The notes under the pieces are model-generated. The model ran no database searches. It was not told where the DNA came from and saw only the letters and a program-made list of their open reading frames with translations. A stretch of 64,000 nucleotides of DNA, taken from assembly GCA_910575245.1 (NCBI GenBank), contig CAJTEN010000002.1:21185-85184 (forward strand). The letters are read 5' to 3'. The translations under genes and the position numbers were made by a program. Source of the stretch: Clostridia bacterium (GTDB lineage Bacteria > Bacillota > Clostridia > Lachnospirales > Lachnospiraceae). Positions 1 to 7,637 of this stretch are shown here, piece by piece (positions within the stretch are counted from its first letter, which is position 1; the number at the start of each line of letters is the position of its first letter).

Positions 1-641
1 ACCAGGTTCTGTTTTACATACCAGCTGTCACAAAGGATGATGACATTTTTCTTATCCCTGAATTCCGGCATTACCTGCCGGACCATGGAAGCAGCAAGCT
101 CCAGTTTGGATCCCTTATCTTTGCGCCACATGCGGTATCCAAGAGGGATGGAAAGGTAAGATATCCTGTTTTTATTCCATACCGGAATGCAGAGCATGAC
201 ACTGACAAAACAATGCCCATTCAGATAATTGGAGCCATTATGTGCCGCATGGTCGAACAGTTTGGAGATATCCTCGAATTTCTTTCCGGATTTCGAGACC
301 ATGGTGTCATCTATACAGAGGAATACCGGTTGGGAGTTCAGGCTGTCGGGGACCAGGCCAAGGGCCAGCCTTGCTGTAGCATTCATAAAACCCGAAAGGT
401 CAACTTTGGCATAGGAGCAGGCATAATAGAATGCATTCAGGGACTTTGATGTTATGCCCGCCAGAAAATGCCGGTACAGGGACCGGATGGAACCTGCAGA
501 TTCCGTCGCCAGCATGGATAGCACGAGCAGGAATAGCGTTTCAGCCGTAGGCGCTGACAATATGGAAAAATAAATATAAAAATATCGATAAAGCCTACCG
601 ATTATGTATTTTTCGTTGTATAATAAGGTTGCCGTATGAGG
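1..641 (-). pseudogene. DDE transposase fragment (IS4/IS701-like), cut by the window edge
   Basis: Read on the minus strand, an open frame runs from a stop at 642-644 to the window edge. It contains LSAPTAETL, then YRHFLAGI, then CIDDTMVSKSGKKFED near 250-315, and ILCDSWYV near the edge. The IDDT and CDSWY motifs match the first and second acidic blocks of IS4/IS701-type DDE transposases, which cut and rejoin DNA ends. No ATG lies in the upstream part of the frame, and it begins within 40 bases of an inverted-repeat junction, so the N-terminus was probably removed by a neighbouring insertion. The catalytic C-terminus lies outside the window. Family assignment is from motif memory only. Confidence 0.7.
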
Positions 642-701
642 TCACTCACTTTCGTGTTTATTGTTAGCAAACTTATTATACACCAAAGTGCTTCATACGG
701 C
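618..701. repeat. Two interleaved inverted-repeat pairs at an IS junction
   Basis: GTATAATAAG at 618-627 is the exact reverse complement of CTTATTATAC at 672-681. GCCGTATGA at 631-639 is the exact reverse complement of TCATACGGC at 693-701. The two pairs interleave rather than nest, so one transcript cannot fold both at once. They lie exactly between two transposase fragments, so they are most simply the remains of IS ends joined by deletion or nested insertion. Confidence 0.6.
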
Positions 702-709
702 ACTTTTTG

Positions 710-2212
710 TTAAAAACTTGTAAAGTGGTGTTTATATAGACATTTCTCCTTATGCGGGCATCCACTGCAGTCTGCACACCCGTACACCTCAAACGTCTGT
801 GTATATCCATCCTGTTCCCTTGTTTCTGTTCGGATATGCCTTAATTCCCGTCCGTCATGACATACATAGTAATGCTCGTCTTCAAAGACTTCGTACTTCA
901 TGTTGTAATACTTCCCGATGTCTTCCTTATAAGCGCGGGTTTTCCGCTGCTCGTGATCCTGAAGTTTGATATAGCTGGCAACCGTATTTTCTTTCAGATA
1001 CAGAAGATTCTTCTCACTGCAGTAACCGCTGTCAGCAGTTACCTCTTCCAGTATATCCCCGAATGCTTTCCGGTGTTTTTCAAGAACCGGGATCAGTGTA
1101 TTATAATCGGTACGGTCGTTACTCACATATCCGTGAATAATAAAATAATTTTCCACCGCAACCTGGACATTATAAGCGGGTTTTAACTGCCCGTTCAGCA
1201 TATGGTCTTCTTTCATCCTCATAAATGTAGCTTCCAGGTCTGTCTTCGAATAACTGTTTCTGTCTTTCCCCATGATCTCAAAACAGCTTTTATATTCCAT
1301 CAGGCGGCTGCCGCATTTTTCCAGTTCCTCATAGAGCTGCTGGATCTCCGGCTTTTTCTGTCCTTTCCCGTTTACAAATGCAATCCCCTCTCCTGCCGCG
1401 ATCAGCATCAGGTTCTGCTGGAGTTTCAGAATCTCAAGTGGAGAACAGTTGTCGATCTCAATCAGCGTATTATTCGAAATTTTTTTATGCTTTGTCAGCT
1501 TACGTTTCCTGTTTTCTTCGATCACTTTCCGGACTTTGTCCATACCTTCAATGATAAACATCTGTGCATTTCCCAGATCATACTTTGCTCCGTACTGATA
1601 CTCGGACAGGAGAGTGTTGTATTTCTGGTAAAGGGCATCTGTCGTATCCAGCAGGCCGGCAAGATGGTAATTGAGCGTCCCGCGCCAGACGAACGTATAG
1701 CGGTTCGCATTCGCTTCTATTTTTGTTCCATCAATGTACAGCTGTTTAAGCGTAATGAGTCCCTCTTTCTCTAACCGGCGCAGAAACTGGTAATTCAGTT
1801 CGTCCAGCACTTCGCCTTTCAGCTTCTGCCCTTTGAAGTCGTAGAAAGCATCCCTCTTTGGCTTCTGCCCTCTGGCCAGCAGGATAAAAGCGAGGTCTCT
1901 CTGACATAAATCCACAATACGGTCAACCGCACGCACTCCGCGCATGTTTGCGTAAGTAACAACAGCATACATCATGATCGGGTTGTACCCGGTTCTTCCC
2001 TGGTCAGAATAACAGGCCAGCAGGCCTGAAAAATCCAGATCCTCCATCACTTTTTTCAGGGTATAGACTGGATCGTCGTCGGGTAAAGCCAGTTCATAAA
2101 AGTTGAAATTAATTTTCTGTTGCCCAAACTCAAAAAAGTCATTATAATAATCTTGTTTTAGCATAGTTCCATTATAACATGGAACGGAGAGAAGATGGTT
2201 GTCGTTAGCCAT
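710..2212 (-). pseudogene. IS1182-family transposase, C-terminally truncated
   Basis: The 500-residue frame has the order typical of IS1182-family transposases: an N-terminal DUF772-like region (GRTGYNPIMMYAVVTYANMR near residues 70-90), the first acidic block LYIDGTKIEANANRYTF near 158-175, NVQVAVE, a second block VTADSGYCSEKNL near 388-400, and a C-terminal zinc-binding stretch GCADCSGCPHKEKC. It ends abruptly after CLYK, where relatives continue for roughly 60-70 residues including the last catalytic glutamate region, so the protein is probably inactive. The cut coincides with the inverted-repeat junction just downstream. The internal Met at 2164 fits family starts better than 2212. What remains is an IS relic. 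Confidence 0.85.
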
Positions 2213-2238
2213 CTTTTTCTCTTTTTGGGAAAAAATTT

Positions 2239-2712
2239 TCAGGGGCGATGTGACTCGTATGGATCACATCGCCCCTGCTTTGGACTATCTATTTCCCGAC
2301 AGCCCCTTTTTCTGCGTCTAGGGATAGATTTCGCAACAACAGGCTCGGAAATCACAGGAATCTCTACGTCATCCACGAAATTAAAATAGATTTTTAACTT
2401 CTGTACCCACTTGTCACTGGATTTGTCCGGCGCAAACACCTCAATCTTCTTGATATACTCATTGGCTATCGTAGGTATCAATTCCGGAACATCCGATCTT
2501 CACGGATATTGTGTTCCTGATCGGAACGGCGGCATTGCAGCCATTCCTCCTGAAAACCCTCCACATCCTGCCGGATATAGGCATTAACCGCCCGAATGCG
2601 CTACAACACCTGTTCTCGCAGTACATCTTCCCGGATATAGTGAGCAGAGCAGGTGCCTCGACCGCTTTTGTAGTTGGAGCATACATAGTGGTCTTGCTTG
2701 TCCCGCTTGACG
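2239..2712 (-). pseudogene. Serine recombinase C-terminal remnant (DUF4368-type tail)
   Basis: On the minus strand, 2480 down to about 2330 encodes IPTIANEYIKKIEVFAPDKS followed by SDKWVQKLKIYFNFVDD. This resembles the C-terminal tail of large serine recombinases of conjugative and mobilisable elements (consensus-like ERIEVHEPDKSSGKRVQ). A second frame from about 2712 to 2500 gives HYVCSNYKSGRGTCSAHYIR and then AVNAYIRQD, the recombinase zinc-ribbon and coiled-coil region. The two pieces are in different frames with sequence missing between them. The full enzyme would have excised and integrated the element; this copy has lost its catalytic serine domain and cannot act. Confidence 0.7.
2241..2276. 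repeat. Perfect 13-bp hairpin beside the IS1182-type transposase
   Basis: AGGGGCGATGTGA at 2241-2253 and TCACATCGCCCCT at 2264-2276 are exact reverse complements around a 10-base loop. It sits about 30 bases outside the transposase start and at the edge of a recombinase remnant, so it probably belongs to the IS end or protects the element from incoming transcripts. No T-tract follows closely on either strand, which argues against a simple terminator. Confidence 0.65.
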
Positions 2713-3672
2713 GTATCCCGGTTCTCTCTGGTGCGCTGGCTCTCGGTGAACTTGAAGTTGTTCGCCACCAATCGCTGCAATCCCGCAAAAGCCTATAGGA
2801 AGATGCCCTCGATCTCTGCTTTCATCTTTTCGGCCAGGTCGGGATTGTCCACACGGTCAGCAGGTTTTTCTTTGATGGTCAGCGCCAAATGCCACCGGTA
2901 GAAGCCGCCGCTGCGGTCAAAGAGGGCCTGCATCGCCGTTGCCGGGCGCACATCCAGCACTGGTAGCTCTGCTTGCCCTTGCGCTCCAAATCCATCTTGC
3001 CCTAGGCGGTGACAATAGATATGACGTAGTTGGTTTGGCGCAGCGCCTCCATCCACATATCATCATCGACACACAACAGAATGTGTTCCAGATCAACACG
3101 GGCAAAGCGGTTCTCAGAAATTTTGCCGATGGTGCCGTCCTTCAGCAACATATCCACCGTCCTCACACGTTGCTCCAATTCCGCAAACATGAGAACGTCC
3201 AACAAGTGGTTTTCATTCTCCATCATCTGACACGCCTCCACAAAGCGGTTGTCTGGGTCGTCCTCTGGCGATTGCAGAGTGTACTCAATCTTCCAGCGTT
3301 CTAGCAGGTGCAGATAATCGCACAGCACCCGCTGACAGTGCATCTCATCGTTACGAAAGACCCGCGCCAACGGATAGGGCTTTTTCAGTGCCGCAGCTGC
3401 AGGGGCTTGTCTGGGTCGACGCCGAAGTCATAGGCTGGCTTCTTTGCGGCTTCGTAGCTGCTCAGACCGAACAGTCTTGCTACAAAGACGATCACATTGC
3501 CGGTGGCCCCACAGCCGAAGCAGTAAAACTAATCCTTGTTCAACTTCATGCTGGGATGCCGGTCATCGTGGAAGGGGCAGCAGATCATGTTGCCCCGGTT
3601 GGCCTCGAAGCCGTAGCGTTCCACGGTCTGCTTCACGGTGACAGCAGATTTTACAGTTTCAAACAAATTCAT
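2700..3672 (-). pseudogene. CHC2-type DNA primase of a conjugative element, decayed
   Basis: From an ATG at 3672 with a GGAGG-like site upstream, the minus strand reads MNLFETVKSAVTVKQ, then CCPFHDDRHPSMKLNKD, a TAG at 3529-3531, and FYCFGCGATGNVIVFVARLF. The CPFH...CFGC pattern is the CHC2 zinc finger of bacterial and element-borne primases, which lay RNA primers. A second stop follows RH near 3390. The frame resumes as ARVFRNDEMHCQRVLCDYLH through 3002, then again as YRWHLALTIKEKPADRVDNP and EKMKAEIEGIFL near 2800-2900. At about 2705 it runs into recombinase sequence. Several stops and shifts make it non-functional. It marks a former integrative element next to the defence-like operon. Confidence 0.72.
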
Positions 3673-3902
3673 AGGCTATGCCTCCATAATTTATTGACAA
3701 TATCTGTCCGTCTGCCTGAATATACGGGAAAAAAGCCTATAGACCGAGAATCCACTAAAAATGCAAGAAATGAAAAATCGCCGCCCTGAAATCTTGCAAA
3801 GTGCAAGACCTCAGAGCGGCGAAGGCAGCGGAAAGCATTTGCCCGCGCTAGTTTTATAAGGTATAATGGATAAAGAGAATTTATAGGAAAGAGGTGCGTC
3901 AC

Positions 3903-4136
3903 ATGGAGGGAGCCTATCTGCCCGGAAATATCCGGCAGCGGATGCAGGAGCTTATGAAGGAACATAAAATTACCCAGGCACAGTTGGCGACCCGCATCGG
4001 CAGCACCGAAAGCGCCATTAGCCGGTTTGTCAGTGGCAAGACCGATATGATCAGCACAGAGCATTTGCTCCGTATTGCGAAAGTGTTTGATGTTTCCACA
4101 GATTTCCTGCTAGGGGGGGGGGGGGAGAATGTTTGA
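3903..4136 (+). CDS. Short XRE-family helix-turn-helix regulator, tail altered by a G13 tract
   Basis: This small regulator has a helix-turn-helix typical of XRE/Cro repressors: the KITQAQLATRIGSTESAISR region near residues 24-43, then the supporting helices HLLRIAKVFDVSTDFLLG. Start 3903 is chosen because AAGAGG lies about 8 bases upstream; an in-frame GTG at 3894 is too close to that site. Relatives carried by conjugative elements continue after DFLLG for about 20 residues. Here 13 consecutive G bases (about 4113-4125) turn the sequence into GGGGENV and a stop. The DNA-binding part is intact, so it may still bind. It lies between the primase relic and an IS, so it probably belonged to the same lost element. 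Confidence 0.7.
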   Translation: MEGAYLPGNIRQRMQELMKEHKITQAQLATRIGSTESAISRFVSGKTDMISTEHLLRIAKVFDVSTDFLLGGGGENV

Positions 4137-4211
4137 AAACTCATGAGCTGTTATGTTGATTGAATGATAAATCCATCTGTTCTTATTGCGGATGATTTAA
4201 ATAGATAATGT

Positions 4212-5926
4212 ACCTTGAAAACTGAATAAAGTACACTAAATAAGTGGGAAATGCAACATTTTTCCTTAATATCTGGTAAAATAGAGGTATCCCAGATAAT
4301 GATTCAGGAGGATGACCTTTGCGATACTGTTACACTCCACAAGGGAGTCAAAGGTCATTATCATTACTTGGTCTCTGTCTATAGGTTTGGCAATATACGG
4401 CATATCATTGACCACTTTGTAAACAATATAGACCTTGCCGGGATGGGATTTAAGAACGCAGTACCGTCTTTTGAGGGGCGTCCGGGATATCCGGCGGAAT
4501 GTATGGTGAAGCTGTATCTCTACAGATACCGTAAGAACATTCGGTCATCAAGGAAACTGGAGGCAGCATGCAGTGTGAACCTTGAAGTGATATGGCTGAT
4601 GGGCGGGCTGAAGACTGATTTCCGGACAATCTCGGATTTCAGGAAAGATAACATCGACTGCGTGAAGAAAGTATATAAAGAATTCGTAAAACGGGTGACG
4701 ATAGAGATGGAAACGGGATTTGTATCGATCGATGGGAGCAAGTTCAAGACATGGAATTCCATGGACCGGAACTTTACGGTCACGAAACTGGATGACAGGA
4801 TCCAGTGGCTGGAAGACCATTCGGAAGAATATCTGAGACTGATGGAGATTGCGGATGAGAATGAGGAGACGGTACGGGGAAGCTTTACGAGGGCAGAACT
4901 GGAGGAGAAGCTGAAGGAGACACAGGAGCGGCTGGCGAGGTATAAAGGATACCGGGATCTGATGGAGCGGGAAAATTTAAGCTAGCTGTCCCTGACGGAT
5001 GCAGACTGCTAGCTGATGAAGAATAAAAAATGGGATGGACACAGCTTATAATGTGCAGCTAGCGGTAGATTCGGAGACGCATCTGATGGTAGACTACCAG
5101 ATGACGAACCGGGTGACCGACCATGGCCTTCTGGAGCCAACCGCGGAGGGGATCAAGGCAGAGGCTGGGGACAGGATCTTGGAGAAAGGGATCATTCCGA
5201 ATGTAGTTCTTCCGGATGGACGGGATGTATATGAACTGGAAATCGCTTATGAGGAAGCAACATGCGACAGAGAGAGTGGAAGGCGAAGGGATAAGAAAGT
5301 GTCTGCATGCAGGGATCGTACCGGAAGCATATGAGGGGATCATAGAAGGGATGGAAGTAGCTGCTATGCGGGAAAAGACCGTAGATGAGCAGACAGAGAT
5401 GGCGAAGCCATATAAGACGGAAGAAGAGGTAAAAGAATGGGCAGCCCAGGGATATTATGTAAGGGATCCGGAAAGGGACAAGGTATACTGTCCGGGAGGG
5501 GCAGTGCTGCGGCATAAGAGCATCGAAAAGAACGGAGACACAAGATATGCGAACAAGGCAGCATGTAAGAAGTGTCCGTACTGGAACAGATGCATAACAG
5601 GGAAAGGGCAGTGGAAAGAGATAGATTTTAATAAGGATACGCTGGAGAAAAAGGCGAAGTGGTGGGAAGCGGACGGCTCGGAGGAACCAGACAGCACACT
5701 GGATGGAGGGAAAAAGAGAGATACCACTATGAGAAAAAGAAAGTGGTGAGGTTTAAGTTCCGTCCGGACAGGAAGAATATGGAGCAGCGCAAATGCATAT
5801 CAGAGCACCCGTTCGGAACGATCAAGAGGGCAATGGGAGCGGCTTACTTTCTACTCAGGAGCATGAGGAAAGTAAGTGGGGAGAAAAGCAGCATAGAGGC
5901 AGTGTATTTTATTCAGTTTTCGAGGT
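4212..5926. mobile_element. Insertion sequence with 26-bp terminal inverted repeats (DUF772/IS1182-like)
   Basis: The left end 4212-4237 and the reverse complement of 5901-5926 agree at 24 of 26 positions. They bracket a broken DUF772/DDE transposase gene transcribed left to right, giving an element of about 1.7 kb. No convincing target duplication is seen directly outside the ends. It lies immediately upstream of the four-gene helicase operon, whose start is about 140 bases from its right end. Confidence 0.8.
4251..5900 (+). pseudogene. Frameshifted DDE transposase (DUF772 N-terminus) of the 4.2-5.9 kb IS
   Basis: The first frame (from 4251, likely start 4299) encodes the DUF772-type N-terminus: FGNIRHIIDHFVNNI, FEGRPGYPAECMVKLYLYRY, then FRTISDFRKDN and the first catalytic block VSIDGSKFKTWNS. 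It stops at 4985. The gene continues in other frames as DTAYNVQLAVDSETHLMVDY (5035-5330), then DPERDKVYCPGGAVLRHKS and KAACKKCPYWNRC (up to 5749), and finally ISEHPFGTIKRAMGAAYFLL (5659-5900), the C-terminal E-containing block. At least three disruptions are needed to join them, so no full transposase can be made. All catalytic blocks are still recognisable, implying fairly recent decay. Confidence 0.82.
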
Positions 5927-6068
5927 CAGGGAATTTTTTTGTAGAGAAAAGGGTCGTTCCTGGCATTTTTGTGCAAAAATGAAAGCCGAAACGAAGCCAT
6001 AGGAATAGTTTTCGGACGGTCTGGGGGAAGTAAATTGAAACAGAAAAAATACGTAAGGGGGTATGCAT

Positions 6069-7637
6069 ATGGCTTCACTAACACATGTCTGTATGTGGTC
6101 AGACAATGGCTGGGAGCGGATTACAGCAGAACAAGCAGCCAAACGGCATCCGGGTGGAACTGTCTCAGCGCATAGTGGTTTATTTATGTGTGAACTATGT
6201 GGGCAGTATGTCTCCCTTACTGATGGTGCGGTTCAAACACGCCACTTTAGACACAGTGCCTGTGAAAAAAGCAAAAATTGCCCTGAACGTATAGATGGAG
6301 CCGGTTATTCAATCCCTTATAGTTCGCAAGAACACGAATTACCAATCCGTATTACTGGTATGTCATCATCTTCGTTCAGGTTTGAAGTTGGTTTGATTCG
6401 TGCTCCAATTAGTTCACTCAACAAAGATTTCCGTATAGAAATCAAGCCGAAGGGAGTATTGGATGCACCTTATGTGTTCACGAAAGAACGGCTAAATTAC
6501 GACAGCATTACATATCTTCCCATCGGTGAAAAGCCATTTGAAAAATACACGCTCAGTTTTAAAAACGGAAGCGATAAACTGCGCGAGTTCTGGCCAACAG
6601 AAATTAACGGAATGAATCCAGAGGGGACGTTATTTGAAGAGATTTCTGGCAAGAAACTCACATACGATGCTGATGTTGAGATTGAAAAAGAGTACTACCT
6701 TTTAAAACGTGGCTATTTCTCTAAAAAGCCATATAGCAGTATACGAATTCAAGAGATTGCTCAGAAACAATTTGGTTGGGAAACTTGGACACTTCATGTG
6801 GTTTCTGCATCTGCATTTTGTGAAGAAGCTGCCCGATTCTTTCTTGATTTTCATTGTCGCCTAACTGATTACCCTGTTTCATTACAGCCGGTGTGGCCAT
6901 TATTTGTAGAGGGAAATTATATAGTGAAACATAGTCAAGATAGTATGTACATGCTTGTCAAAGGTAATGTGGCAACAGTCAAGACTTTTCCTTCCGCAGC
7001 GGTTCGTCAGCTAACTCATAATGTTACTCAAACAAGACTATATGAAGTCCTCTGTTCCAGTAGGCAACAGTTGATATCAGCAGGGCGTACTCAAGCCTTG
7101 CAATATACTTATTTTTGGAAAGAGCCTCTTAACCAGGTAGGATTACCTCCAGAAATCTTAGTGACAGATCTTTCTGGTTCTGAGATCCTTCCTGGTAAAG
7201 ATAATACGCTACCACATAGCAAAGCACTGCTCTTCAAATCAACATATGATGGTGAGCTTATTATCTCCAACAAGAACCATGTTGTAGATAAGCGAAAAAT
7301 ATATGCGGACAAGCCGCTTGAGCTGGATGGGCTATCTTATGGTGTAAGTGTTCAAGTTGTCATTGGCCTTGACGTTGTCTGGAAAATTGACTTTCAAAAA
7401 CAACAGTCTATCATCGCAAACGACGAAGTTGAAATCCTGAAGCACATTAGTCGCGTTTCAGGAGCATCAATTCCTGCCCCTCATTCTTTGCGAAATATTT
7501 TAGCCGCCATGAGCCGTTATCCACAAATATGTCAGTGGATACGGAAATGTATCAAGGAGGGCACCATCAATGGGCAATCCTACCGGAGATTGCAGGATGC
7601 CTATCGCAGTATAAATATACAGGGAGATAAATTATGA
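6069..7637 (+). CDS. Unknown protein with CoiA-like N-terminal zinc ribbon, first gene of the DruE-like operon
   Basis: A 522-residue protein. Start 6069 is preferred over 6063 because AAGGGGG at 6054-6060 is then 8 bases away. Near residues 41-74 a metal-site pattern is visible: C-x2-C (CELCG), then HFRH, then C and a second C in NCPER. This resembles the zinc ribbon at the front of CoiA-like and some restriction-like proteins (CPxC...HFAH...CPER). The rest has no motif I recognise; it is rich in beta-like segments and has no membrane span or signal peptide, so it is probably cytoplasmic. It overlaps the next gene by ATGA (7634-7637), so the two are translationally coupled. A nucleic-acid-binding or target-sensing role is inferred only from the ribbon and the helicase partner. 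No clear promoter is seen between the IS end and the gene. Confidence 0.72.
   Translation: MASLTHVCMWSDNGWERITAEQAAKRHPGGTVSAHSGLFMCELCGQYVSLTDGAVQTRHFRHSACEKSKNCPERIDGAGYSIPYSSQEHELPIRITGMSSSSFRFEVGLIRAPISSLNKDFRIEIKPKGVLDAPYVFTKERLNYDSITYLPIGEKPFEKYTLSFKNGSDKLREFWPTEINGMNPEGTLFEEISGKKLTYDADVEIEKEYYLLKRGYFSKKPYSSIRIQEIAQKQFGWETWTLHVVSASAFCEEAARFFLDFHCRLTDYPVSLQPVWPLFVEGNYIVKHSQDSMYMLVKGNVATVKTFPSAAVRQLTHNVTQTRLYEVLCSSRQQLISAGRTQALQYTYFWKEPLNQVGLPPEILVTDLSGSEILPGKDNTLPHSKALLFKSTYDGELIISNKNHVVDKRKIYADKPLELDGLSYGVSVQVVIGLDVVWKIDFQKQQSIIANDEVEILKHISRVSGASIPAPHSLRNILAAMSRYPQICQWIRKCIKEGTINGQSYRRLQDAYRSINIQGDKL

Noticed and set aside
857-1774. Two plus-strand frames over the IS1182 transposase
   Set aside because: They are antisense to a well-supported transposase and contain no recognisable domain.
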